Assembly (NCBI GenBank): GCA_030145965.1 | Contig: JASKZT010000276.1 | Location: forward strand, 1 to 6,052 | Direction: 5' to 3' | DNA: 6,052 nt | From: Ornithinimicrobium sp. | Lineage (GTDB): Bacteria > Actinomycetota > Actinomycetes > Actinomycetales > Dermatophilaceae | Shown here: positions 1-6,052 of the stretch, in pieces | Layout of the letters: the number at the start of each line of letters is the position of its first letter | Numbering within the stretch: position 1 is the first letter of the stretch | The notes under the pieces: model-generated | Told to the model about the DNA's origin: nothing | Database searches by the model: none | What the model saw: the letters and a program-made list of their open reading frames with translations, nothing else | Translations under genes and position numbers: made by a program

Positions 1-109
1 CGAACATCTTGCACGGGCCGCACCAGTCGGCCCACCAGTCCACCAGCACGATGTCGTTGCCGGTGACCGTCTGCTCGAAGTTGTCCACGGACAGCTCACG
101 GGTGCTCAT
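1..109 (-). CDS. trxA: Thioredoxin, N-terminal part (cut by window edge)
   Basis: This is a small cytoplasmic dithiol-disulfide oxidoreductase that reduces protein disulfides and is itself recharged by thioredoxin reductase. Only the first 36 residues are in the window, read from the ATG complementary to 107-109; the rest lies left of position 1. The protein begins [15 protein letters not shown], runs into the hydrophobic strand IVLVDWWA, and reaches the redox-active WCGPC at residues 29-33 (Cys30 and Cys33). Spacing from start to active site fits a classic single-domain thioredoxin, and the opening resembles actinobacterial thioredoxins, which supports this start. No good Shine-Dalgarno sequence precedes the ATG. 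With the candidate promoter close upstream, a leaderless or nearly leaderless mRNA is possible. The gene diverges from the ABC importer operon. Without the C-terminal half, a larger thioredoxin-fold protein cannot be formally excluded. Confidence 0.93.
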   Translation of the reverse strand, partial: MSTRELSVDNFEQTVTGNDIVLVDWWADWCGPCKMF

Positions 110-118
110 GGCCGTCTC

Positions 119-144
119 AACGCCGACACCCGCCGTTCTCTTCC
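119..144 (-). promoter_or_regulatory. Candidate SigR/SigH-type promoter of the thioredoxin gene
   Basis: On the minus strand, GGAAG (plus positions 144-140) is followed after exactly 18 bases by GTT (plus positions 121-119), with a C just before the GTT. The known consensus of the redox-stress sigma factors SigR (Streptomyces) and SigH (mycobacteria) is about GGAAT or GGAAC, then some 18 bases, then GTT. Thioredoxin genes are standard members of those regulons. The fifth base of the -35 element is a mismatch. Transcription would start only a few bases before the ATG at 109, which fits the missing Shine-Dalgarno sequence. The motif is short, so chance occurrence is possible. Confidence 0.45.
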
Positions 145-161
145 AGGACACCTGCCCCCGT

Positions 162-167
162 TACGGT
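162..167 (+). promoter_or_regulatory. Weak candidate -10 element for the importer operon
   Basis: TACGGT fits the minimal actinobacterial -10 pattern TANNNT and is the only such plus-strand hexamer I see in the intergenic region. No convincing -35 lies 16-18 bases upstream; the best-placed hexamer, TCTTCC at 139-144, matches TTGACA poorly. If it is used, the mRNA would start near 174 and carry the palindrome at 181-198 in its leader. This is a weak call made mainly because the operon must start somewhere in this gap. Confidence 0.22.
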
Positions 168-180
168 CCGGCCCGGCAGA

Positions 181-198
181 CGGGTCCCGCGGGACCCG
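181..198. promoter_or_regulatory. Perfect 18-bp palindrome, possible operator or leader hairpin
   Basis: CGGGTCCCGCGGGACCCG equals its own reverse complement over all 18 bases, with the centre between 189 and 190. It lies 26 bases before the lipoprotein start codon and 9 bases before its ribosome binding site. Two nine-base half-sites with no spacer would suit a dimeric repressor. As RNA it could fold into a seven-pair GC-rich stem with a CGCG loop. No T-run follows on either strand, so it does not look like an intrinsic terminator. No regulator gene is visible in the window to pair it with. Confidence 0.5.
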
Positions 199-207
199 CC
201 AGGACAC

Positions 208-213
208 GAGGAG
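208..213 (+). promoter_or_regulatory. Ribosome binding site of the substrate-binding lipoprotein
   Basis: GAGGAG lies 11 bases before the ATG at 225, a slightly long but workable spacing. It supports 225 over the upstream in-frame codons, which would add a non-signal-like extension. The in-frame ATG at 234 would sit 20 bases away, too far for this site. Confidence 0.6.
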
Positions 214-224
214 ACGAAGAGACG

Positions 225-1877
225 ATGAGGCCCATGGCGACGACGACGGCCGGCAGGTCGCCCCGCTGCACGGGCCGCCGCCCGGTCGCCCTCGCGGCGC
301 CGCTGGTGGCCGTCCTGCTCCTCGCCTCGTGCGCGGACCCGGGCGGGGAGGTCGGGCAGGCGGGTGCGCGGCCGGCGGACGACCGCGACGGCACCGAGGT
401 CGTCATCGCCGTCGCCGCCGAGCCCGACACGCTGCACCCGGTCCTGGGGTACGCCCGCTGGGGCGACGGCAAGGTCGTCGAGGGCCTCCTCACCCTCGGC
501 GCCGACCTGCGACCCGCGCCGCTGCTCGCCCAGGACCTGCCCGAGGTCAGCGACGACGGCCTGACCTGGACCTACACCCTGCGCGAGGACGTGCGCTTCC
601 ACGACGGCTCCTCCCTGACCGCCGACGACGTCGTGGCCACCTACGAGACCGCGACCGACCCCGAGCTGGGCTCCCCGGTGGCGGCGGACCTCACCGCGCT
701 GGCCTCGGTCGAGGCACCCGACGACCGCACCGTCCGGTTCACGCTGCGCCACCCGCAGGCCTCCTTCCTCACCGCCACCGTGCTCGGCGTGGTCCCCGCC
801 GCCACCCTCGACGGACCGGCCGCCGACGGGCTCGACCGCGCCCCCGTCGGGACGGGGCCGTACGAGGTCGAGTCCTGGCGCGCGGGCGAGCGGCTGGTCC
901 TCACCGCCACCGACGACTACTGGGGCCCGGAGCCGCAGGTGCGCCGGGCGACCTTCGTCTTCGCCGGCGACGACAGCTCGAGGGCCGCGCGGCTGGCCGC
1001 CGGGGAGGTCGACGCGGCCCAGCTGCCCGTCCAGGCGCTGGCCCGCTTCGAGGGCGACGACCGCTACGACGTCGTGCGGCGCGACACCGCCGACTTCCGC
1101 GCCCTGGTCCTGCCCGAGGCCGGGCCGGTGGCCTCCGACCCTGCCGTGCGCCGCGCCCTCCATCTCGGCCTCGACCGCGACCGCATGGTCGAGGGGGCGC
1201 TCGCCGGGGCCGGGCGCCCGGCCTTCGGTCCGCTGCCGCCCGAGGCGGTCGACCACTCACCGGTGCTCGAGGTCGAGGCGGACGCCGCGGCGGCCGGGCG
1301 GGTGCTCGAGGACGCCGGGTGGGTCGAGGGCCGCGACGGTGTGCGCGTGCGGGACGGCCGCCGCGCCGAGCTCTCCCTCATGTACCCCGCCGGGGACACC
1401 CTGCGCCAGAACATCGCCCTGGACGTGCAGGCCCAGGCCGCCGACCTCGGGATCGACGTACGGCCCGAGGGGCTCAGCTGGGAGGCGATCGAGCCGCGCA
1501 TGGCGACCGACGCCCTCGTCTACGGCTCGGGCAACCCCTACGACGGCGACCTGGCGATGTACCCCCTCCTCCACTCCTCCCGCGCCCTCCAGGGCTTCGA
1601 CAACCCCGGCGGCTACGCGTCGCCGGAGATGGACCGTGCCCTCGACCGGGGCCGCTCCGCCCAGGACGCGGCCAGCCGCGAGGCGGCCTACGCCCAGGTG
1701 CAGGAGCAGCTCGCCGAGGACCTGCCGTGGGTCTTCCTCGTGCACGTCGAGCACGACTACGTCATCCGCGCCGGCGTCTGGGACGGGTATGACGTCGACC
1801 TCGTCGAGCCGCACGAGCACGGCCTCCAGGGCGGACCGTGGTGGAACCTGCCGGCGTGGACCGTCGTCGGGGGGTGA
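225..1877 (+). CDS. Family 5 ABC transporter substrate-binding lipoprotein (peptide/nickel type)
   Basis: This 550-residue extracellular protein captures the ligand and delivers it to the importer encoded downstream. The start at ATG 225 gives a basic n-region (Arg11, 14, 18, 19), a hydrophobic stretch at about 21-34 and a lipobox LASC with the lipidated Cys36. After a polar linker, the mature domain opens with EPDTLHP (66-72). Family 5 hallmarks follow: GLTWTYTLREDVRFHDG (about 112-128), VGTGPYEV (from 208) and DPAVRRALHLGLDRDRMV (305-322). The length is typical for DppA/OppA/NikA proteins. The C-terminus carries a His-Glu-His cluster (530-532) and GGPWWNLPAW. The ligand cannot be assigned: oligopeptide, nickel and metal-chelate binders all share this fold. 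The stop codon overlaps the start of the first permease by four bases, which puts it in the same operon. Confidence in the family is high, in the ligand low. Confidence 0.94.
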   Translation: MRPMATTTAGRSPRCTGRRPVALAAPLVAVLLLASCADPGGEVGQAGARPADDRDGTEVVIAVAAEPDTLHPVLGYARWGDGKVVEGLLTLGADLRPAPLLAQDLPEVSDDGLTWTYTLREDVRFHDGSSLTADDVVATYETATDPELGSPVAADLTALASVEAPDDRTVRFTLRHPQASFLTATVLGVVPAATLDGPAADGLDRAPVGTGPYEVESWRAGERLVLTATDDYWGPEPQVRRATFVFAGDDSSRAARLAAGEVDAAQLPVQALARFEGDDRYDVVRRDTADFRALVLPEAGPVASDPAVRRALHLGLDRDRMVEGALAGAGRPAFGPLPPEAVDHSPVLEVEADAAAAGRVLEDAGWVEGRDGVRVRDGRRAELSLMYPAGDTLRQNIALDVQAQAADLGIDVRPEGLSWEAIEPRMATDALVYGSGNPYDGDLAMYPLLHSSRALQGFDNPGGYASPEMDRALDRGRSAQDAASREAAYAQVQEQLAEDLPWVFLVHVEHDYVIRAGVWDGYDVDLVEPHEHGLQGGPWWNLPAWTVVGG

Positions 1878-2851
1878 GGACCGGCCTGGCACGGCTGGTC
1901 GGTCTGCGCCTCGCCGTCCTGCCGGTCCTGCTCGCGGGGGTGACGCTGCTCATGTTCGTCCTCGCCCAGGCGGCCCCCTTCGACCCCGTCCTCGCGCTGC
2001 TGGGCGAGCGGGCGCTGACGATGGACGGCCCGACGCTGGAGGCGATGCGCGCACGCTACGACGACGTGGGCCCCGTCGGCCGCTGGCTCGACTGGTGGGG
2101 CCAGGCGCTGCGGGGCGACCTGGGCGTCTCGACCAGCCAGCGCGAGCCGGTGCTGACCGTCCTGGCCGAGCGGCTGCCGTGGACGCTCGGGCTGATGGCC
2201 GCCGCACTCGTCCTCGCCGTCGTCGGCGGGCTCCTGCTCGGCGCCGTCCTCGGCACCCGGCCCGGCACGGTGCTGGACCGGGTCGCCGGCGGGGGGCTGC
2301 TGGCGCTGCAGGCGGCCCCGCCGTTCTGGGTCGGGCTGGTGGCCGTCTGGGTCGTCGCCGTGAGCTGGGGGCTGCTGCCCACCGGCGGGGCGACGACACC
2401 CGGCGCGGGGGGGCCGGGGGTCGGTGACGTCCTGCGGCACGCGGTGCTGCCGGTCCTCGTCCTGGCCCTCTCCCAGCTGCCCTGGCTCGCCCTCGTCGTG
2501 CGCGACGCGACGCGGGACGCGCTGGCCGGGCCGGCCGTGCGGGGGGCCTGGGCGCGCGGCGTCCCGGTGCGCCGGCTGCTCGCGACGCACGCGGTGCGTC
2601 CGGCGCTGCTGCCCCTCGTGACCGTGGTCGGGGTGCGCGTTCCCGAGCTCGTCACCGGCGCCGTCCTCGTCGAGACCGTCTTCAGCTGGCCGGGCGTGGC
2701 CAGCGCGACCGTCGACTCGGCGCTGCGCCTGGACTTCGCCCTGCTGGCCGCCCTCACGGCGCTGACCACGGTCCTCGTCGTGCTCGGCAACCTCGCCGCC
2801 GACGTGACCTACCGGCTCGTCGACCCCCGCGTGGGGGCCGCCGATGGCTGA
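1874..2851 (+). CDS. ABC importer permease, DppB/OppB/NikB type
   Basis: This is the first of two integral membrane subunits that form the translocation channel. With the GTG start at 1874 it has 325 residues, the usual length for DppB proteins. The first membrane segment covers about residues 9-33. It is followed by the extracytoplasmic region typical of this subfamily, including GDLGVSTSQREPV, and then several more hydrophobic segments. The cytoplasmic coupling (EAA) loop is at about 215-247, with the conserved glycine at Gly229 in AWARGVPVRRLLATHAVRPA. The C-terminal part has VETVFSWPGVA and ends in YRLVDPRVG, both characteristic of DppB-type permeases. GTG 1874 overlaps the lipoprotein stop as GTGA, suggesting translational coupling. 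GTG at 1838 is an alternative with an AGGG six bases upstream; it would add 12 residues and overlap the lipoprotein gene by 40 bases. The substrate is unresolved. Confidence 0.93.
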   Translation: MRTGLARLVGLRLAVLPVLLAGVTLLMFVLAQAAPFDPVLALLGERALTMDGPTLEAMRARYDDVGPVGRWLDWWGQALRGDLGVSTSQREPVLTVLAERLPWTLGLMAAALVLAVVGGLLLGAVLGTRPGTVLDRVAGGGLLALQAAPPFWVGLVAVWVVAVSWGLLPTGGATTPGAGGPGVGDVLRHAVLPVLVLALSQLPWLALVVRDATRDALAGPAVRGAWARGVPVRRLLATHAVRPALLPLVTVVGVRVPELVTGAVLVETVFSWPGVASATVDSALRLDFALLAALTALTTVLVVLGNLAADVTYRLVDPRVGAADG

Positions 2852-3803
2852 GCCCATGACCTCCGTCGGTCCGACCGGTGCCGGCGTGCAGGACCGTGCC
2901 GACCGGCCCGGTGCCGAGGCGGCCTGGCGGCCCGTGCCGGCCGACCGCGACCGGCCCTGGGACCGCCTGACCCGCGAGCGCCCGCGCCACCCCCGGGCCC
3001 GCCGGGGCGTGCGCCGCTGGTCGGCCGTCGCCCTGGCGGCGGTCCTCCTGCTCGTCCTCCTGCTCCCGGGCGGTGGTGCGGAGCGGGCCGACTTCGCCCG
3101 CGCCCTGCTCCCGCCGTCCGGCGAGCACCTCTTCGGCACCGACCAGGCCGGCCGCGACCTGCTCGCCCGCACCCTGGACGGCGCCCGGGTCTCCCTGCTC
3201 GTCGGCCTGGCCGCGGCGGTGTCGGCCGGGGTCGTGGGCACCCTCGTCGGCGGGCTGGCCGGGGCCCTGGCCCGGCGCGGGGGAGGGGTGGCCGACGCCC
3301 TGCTCATGCGTCTCGTCGACGCCGTCAACGCCCTGCCGCACCTCGTGCTGGGCATCGTCCTCGTCGCCATGCTCGGCCCGTCGCTGACCAGCGTCGTCAT
3401 CAGCGTGGCCGCGACGCACTGGACGACGACCGCGCGGCTGGTGCGCGGCGAGCTGCTCGCGATGTCGACCGTCGGCTTCGTCGAGGCGGCGGTCGGGGCC
3501 GGGGCCGGGCGCTGGTGGGTGCTCACCCGGCACCAGCTCACCCACGTCGCGGGCCGCGTGCTCGTCGCGACCGTGCTCATGGTGCCCCACGCCGTCATGC
3601 ACGAGTCGGCGCTCAGCTTCCTCGGCCTCGGGCTCGGCGACGACCGCACCTCCCTCGGCACCATCATCGAGCAGTCGCGCTCGGCGGTCCTCGCCGGCGC
3701 CTGGTGGCCCGCCGTGCTGCCCGGGCTCGTGCTCGTCGCCCTCAGCCTGGTCGTCTTCCTGCTCGCCGAGCAGCTGCGCCCCCGGGCGGTGGGGCGGTCG
3801 TGA
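2844..3803 (+). CDS. ABC importer permease, DppC/OppC/NikC type
   Basis: This second channel subunit has 319 residues and pairs with the preceding permease. It has a hydrophilic, Arg- and Pro-rich cytoplasmic N-terminus of about 57 residues and a first membrane helix at about 58-75. Next is the DppC hallmark HLFGTDQAGRDLLART (from residue 95). More membrane segments follow, then the coupling loop with VEAAVGAGAGRWWVLTRHQL (213-232), where Gly220 is the conserved EAA glycine. The C-terminal signature ESALSFLGLGLG is also typical. The ATG at 2844 overlaps the previous gene by eight bases and has a G-rich stretch (2833-2837) as a weak ribosome binding site. ATG 2856 and GTG 2934 are in-frame alternatives; the latter would shorten the long N-terminal tail toward the usual family length. 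Its stop overlaps the ATPase start by four bases. Confidence 0.93.
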   Translation: MAEPMTSVGPTGAGVQDRADRPGAEAAWRPVPADRDRPWDRLTRERPRHPRARRGVRRWSAVALAAVLLLVLLLPGGGAERADFARALLPPSGEHLFGTDQAGRDLLARTLDGARVSLLVGLAAAVSAGVVGTLVGGLAGALARRGGGVADALLMRLVDAVNALPHLVLGIVLVAMLGPSLTSVVISVAATHWTTTARLVRGELLAMSTVGFVEAAVGAGAGRWWVLTRHQLTHVAGRVLVATVLMVPHAVMHESALSFLGLGLGDDRTSLGTIIEQSRSAVLAGAWWPAVLPGLVLVALSLVVFLLAEQLRPRAVGRS

Positions 3804-5272
3804 GCGCGGGGGAGGGGCTCGTCGTGGACCGGCTCGGCGTCGCGCTGCCCGCCGGGGGCCAGGACTGGACCACGGTGCTGCACGAGGTCGACCTGCGCGT
3901 CCGGCCGGGGAGGCTGACCGTGCTGCTGGGCCCGAGCGGCGCCGGCAAGTCGACCACCGTCTCGGCGCTGCTGGGGATGCTCCCCTCGGGCGCCCTCGTC
4001 CGCGGCACGGCCCGCTGGCACGGGGCCGACGCCACGACCGACCTGCTCGCCCCGGACCCCGCCGAGCGGGAGCGGGTGCGGGGGCGGCTCGTCGCCTGGT
4101 TGCCCCAGGCGCCCCTGGCCACGCTGACGCCGGTGCTGGGCGTCGGGGCCCACCTGCGCGAGAAGGCCGCCGTGCACGTGGCCGGGGCGCAGGTCGCCGC
4201 CACCGTCGCCCGCGCCTCCCGCCGGCACGACGTCGACCCCGCCTGGTGGCGCCGGCTGCCCGGCCAGCTGTCCGGCGGCCAGGCCCAGCGCGTCTCCAAC
4301 GCGCTCGCCCTCCTCGGCGACCCGGCCCTCGTCCTCGCCGACGAGCCCACGGCGGGGCTCGACGCGGACCGGGCCCGCGCCAGCGGCGACCTGCTGCTCC
4401 GGCTCGCCACCGAGGAGGGGCGGGCCGTGCTCGTCGTCACCCACGACCTCGCCCTGGCCGAGCAGGTGGCCGACGAGGTGGTCGTCCTCGACGCGGGGCG
4501 GACCGTGGACCGGGGAGCCCCGGCCGAGCTCGTCGCCCGCGCCCGCGGGGCCGCCCACCGCCAGGTCCCGCACCGCACCCCCCGCGAGGCGCTGCAGGGC
4601 CCGGCCCCGACCGACGGCCCCGGTCTGCGCGCCGAGCGGCTGACCGTCGCCCGCGGCGAGGGCCAGGTCGTCCTCCGCGACCTCGACCTGCACGTGCCCC
4701 GGGACCGCACGACCGGGCTGACCGCCCCCTCCGGCGCGGGCAAGACGACGCTCCTGCGCACGCTCGCCCTGCTCCACCCGCCGCGCTCCGGCCGCGTCGT
4801 CGTGGACGGCCGGCCCGTCCGCGGCACCGGGCACCGGGTGCCGGCGGCCCTGCGCCGGCGGGTGGCGCTCGTGCCCCAGGACCCCCGCGGCGCCGTCGAC
4901 CCCCGCTGGACGGTGCGCCAGGTCGTGGCCGAGCCCCTGCGCCTGGGCGGCCGCGGCCGGCGCGTGCGCGACGAGGAGGTCGTCGCGCTCCTGGCGCGCG
5001 TCGGGCTGCCGCCCGACCTCTCCGGGCGCCGCCCGGACGAGGTGTCCGGCGGCCAGCTGCAGCGGGTGGTCGTGGCGCGGGCCCTGGCCCTCGACCCCGA
5101 CTACCTCCTCCTGGACGAACCCACCTCGATGGTCGACGCCGCCACCGCGGTCGACGTGCTCGAGGCCGTGCACCACCACCAGCACGCCAGCGGGTGCGGC
5201 GTCCTCGTCGCCTCCCACGACGAGGAGCTGCTCGGCCGGTGGTGCGACGACGTGGTGCGCTGGGCGCGCTGA
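3800..5272 (+). CDS. Fused dual-domain ABC ATPase of the importer (DppD-DppF type)
   Basis: This 490-residue cytoplasmic protein contains both ATPase halves that power the importer, replacing separate D and F subunits. Domain 1 (about 5-245) has Walker A GPSGAGKST (44-52), Q-loop Gln103, signature LSGGQ (157-161), Walker B ending Asp181-Glu182 and switch His215. A linker at about 250-275 leads to domain 2 (about 276-490), with Q-loop Gln360, signature VSGGQ (415-419), Walker B ending Asp439-Glu440 and switch His473. In domain 2 the Walker A reads APSGAGKTT (309-317): the usual first glycine is alanine, but the lysine and threonine are intact. A HHHQH run occupies 458-462. Domain 2 stops soon after the switch histidine, so the C-terminal oligopeptide-transporter extension seen in many Opp/Dpp ATPases is absent. 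The GTG start at 3800 overlaps the permease stop as GTGA; upstream in-frame codons would run deep into the permease gene. Both halves look catalytically competent. Confidence 0.95.
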   Translation: MSAGEGLVVDRLGVALPAGGQDWTTVLHEVDLRVRPGRLTVLLGPSGAGKSTTVSALLGMLPSGALVRGTARWHGADATTDLLAPDPAERERVRGRLVAWLPQAPLATLTPVLGVGAHLREKAAVHVAGAQVAATVARASRRHDVDPAWWRRLPGQLSGGQAQRVSNALALLGDPALVLADEPTAGLDADRARASGDLLLRLATEEGRAVLVVTHDLALAEQVADEVVVLDAGRTVDRGAPAELVARARGAAHRQVPHRTPREALQGPAPTDGPGLRAERLTVARGEGQVVLRDLDLHVPRDRTTGLTAPSGAGKTTLLRTLALLHPPRSGRVVVDGRPVRGTGHRVPAALRRRVALVPQDPRGAVDPRWTVRQVVAEPLRLGGRGRRVRDEEVVALLARVGLPPDLSGRRPDEVSGGQLQRVVVARALALDPDYLLLDEPTSMVDAATAVDVLEAVHHHQHASGCGVLVASHDEELLGRWCDDVVRWAR

Positions 5273-5305
5273 GCGGGCACCTGTCGGGGCGCCGGGGGCG
5301 AAGGC

Positions 5306-5309
5306 GGAG
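5306..5309 (+). promoter_or_regulatory. Ribosome binding site of the malic enzyme gene
   Basis: GGAG within AAGGCGGAGA lies nine bases before the ATG at 5319. It decides the start: the ATG at 5311 is only one base away from this site, out of frame and leads to a stop after three codons. The in-frame GTG codons at 5328 and 5337 are too distant. Confidence 0.65.
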
Positions 5310-5318
5310 AATGGCCCC

Positions 5319-6052
5319 ATGAGCCCCGTGCCCTCCGTGTCCAACTCGATCACCGTCCGCCTCGAGCTCCCGGCCCGCGTCACGGCGGTGAGCGAGATCA
5401 CGACGGCGGTCTCGGACGTCGGCGGCATGGTCACGGCCGTCGACATCAGCGAGTCGGGCACCGAGCGGCTCCAGGCGGACCTCACGATCGCCACCCACGG
5501 CACCGACCACGCGGCCGAGGTCGTCGAGGCGGTCAGCCAGGTCGAGGGCACCGAGATCGGCCGGGTGAGCGACCGCACCTTCCTCGCGCACCTGGGCGGC
5601 AAGCTCGAGGTGCGCTCCCGGCTGCCCATCCGCAACCGCGACGACCTCTCCCTCGTCTACACCCCGGGCGTGGCCAAGATCTGCCAGGCCATCGCCGAGA
5701 ACCCCGCGGACGCCCGCACGCTGACGATCAAGCGCAACACCGTCGCCGTCGTCACCGACGGCTCGGCCGTCCTCGGCCTGGGCGACATCGGCCCGCTCGC
5801 GGCGCTGCCGGTCATGGAGGGCAAGGCGGCCCTGTTCAAGCGCTTCGCCGACATCGACGCCTTCCCGATCTGCCTGGACGCCCACGACGCCGACGAGATC
5901 GTGCGCATCGTCAAGGCCCTCGCGCCCGGCTTCGCCGGCATCAACCTCGAGGACATCTCGGCGCCGCGCTGCTTCTACATCGAGGCCCGGCTGCGCAAGG
6001 AGCTGGACATCCCCGTCTTCCACGACGACCAGCACGGCACGGCGATCGTCGC
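5319..6052 (+). CDS. Malic enzyme with N-terminal ACT domain (3' end cut by window edge)
   Basis: Malic enzyme oxidatively decarboxylates L-malate to pyruvate and CO2 with reduction of NAD(P), linking the TCA cycle to pyruvate. The first 244 residues are present. Residues about 9-85 form an ACT-like regulatory domain, beginning NSITVRLELPARVTAV and ending VEGTEIGRVSDRTF. The malic N-domain follows. YTPGVA at 114-119 carries the catalytic tyrosine Tyr114, and MEGKAALFKRFADIDAFP (166-183) carries the conserved lysine. NLEDI (209-213) and HDDQHGTAI (235-243) supply acidic residues that bind the divalent metal. The NAD(P)-binding domain lies beyond the window, so cofactor preference cannot be judged. 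The ACT domain suggests allosteric control, but its ligand is unknown. The gene starts 46 bases after the importer operon on the same strand, with no terminator between them, so read-through is possible. Confidence 0.95.
   Translation, partial: MSPVPSVSNSITVRLELPARVTAVSEITTAVSDVGGMVTAVDISESGTERLQADLTIATHGTDHAAEVVEAVSQVEGTEIGRVSDRTFLAHLGGKLEVRSRLPIRNRDDLSLVYTPGVAKICQAIAENPADARTLTIKRNTVAVVTDGSAVLGLGDIGPLAALPVMEGKAALFKRFADIDAFPICLDAHDADEIVRIVKALAPGFAGINLEDISAPRCFYIEARLRKELDIPVFHDDQHGTAIV

Noticed and set aside
181..198. The palindrome as an intrinsic terminator
   Set aside because: There is no run of T on either strand after the stem, and it precedes both divergent genes rather than following either one.
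9..224. N-terminal extension of the lipoprotein back to the ATG at position 9
   Set aside because: It would run through the opposing thioredoxin gene and the intergenic region and would bury the lipoprotein signal peptide in the middle of the protein. The start at 225 has a ribosome binding site and a proper signal sequence.
329..1792. A 487-codon plus-strand open frame in another frame of the lipoprotein gene
   Set aside because: The translation is dominated by Arg, Gly and Pro and has no family motif, whereas the overlapping frame encodes a clear family 5 binding protein with lipobox and signatures.
3515..3799. Extension of the ATPase upstream to an ATG at 3515
   Set aside because: The added 95 residues are Arg/Pro/Ala-rich and lie inside the permease gene in another frame. 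ABC domain homology begins just after GTG 3800.
1757..5635. A 1292-codon open frame on the minus strand spanning both permeases, the ATPase and the start of the malic enzyme gene
   Set aside because: It lies opposite four well-supported conserved genes, and its translation shows long Arg/Pro/Gly/Ala-rich stretches with no recognisable domain. Stop codons are rare in every frame of such GC-rich DNA, so long antisense frames are expected.
4437..6035. A 532-codon minus-strand open frame opposite the ATPase and malic enzyme
   Set aside because: Its translation is low-complexity Arg/Gly/Ala-rich sequence opposite conserved coding DNA, with no domain and no supporting ribosome binding site that I could identify. 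It is a GC-composition artefact.

Overview
This window comes from a very GC-rich genome. Codon third positions are almost all G or C, start codons include GTG, and genes overlap by a few bases. The protein types (an actinobacterial-style thioredoxin N-terminus and a malic enzyme with an N-terminal ACT domain) point to Actinomycetota. A Micrococcales-type organism is my best guess, but the window alone cannot fix the genus.

Layout. At the left edge, on the minus strand, is the start of a thioredoxin gene, cut by the window end after its WCGPC active site. A 115-bp divergent intergenic region (110-224) separates it from a plus-strand operon. That region holds a possible redox-stress (SigR/SigH-type) promoter reading toward thioredoxin, a weak candidate -10 element reading toward the operon, a perfect 18-bp palindrome, and the ribosome binding site of the first operon gene.

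Positions 225-5272 encode a complete ABC importer of the peptide/nickel (Dpp/Opp/Nik) superfamily. In order they are a family 5 substrate-binding lipoprotein, a DppB-type permease, a DppC-type permease, and one polypeptide carrying two fused ATPase domains. Every junction overlaps (4, 8 and 4 bases), so the four proteins are probably made from one mRNA by coupled translation. The lipoprotein would capture the ligand outside the membrane, the two permeases form the channel, and the fused ATPase drives import. The ligand cannot be read from the sequence; peptide, nickel or a metal-chelator complex are all possible.

After a 46-bp gap without a visible terminator comes an ACT-domain malic enzyme (5319 to the window end), truncated before its NAD(P)-binding domain. 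It has its own ribosome binding site and no obvious functional link to the importer.

I found no tRNA, rRNA, CRISPR array, insertion sequence or phage element, and no clear rho-independent terminator. No stretch over 300 bp lacks a gene. I see no convincing new biological system here. The observations most worth checking are the intergenic palindrome, the possible SigR-type thioredoxin promoter, and unusual residues in the second ATPase domain.
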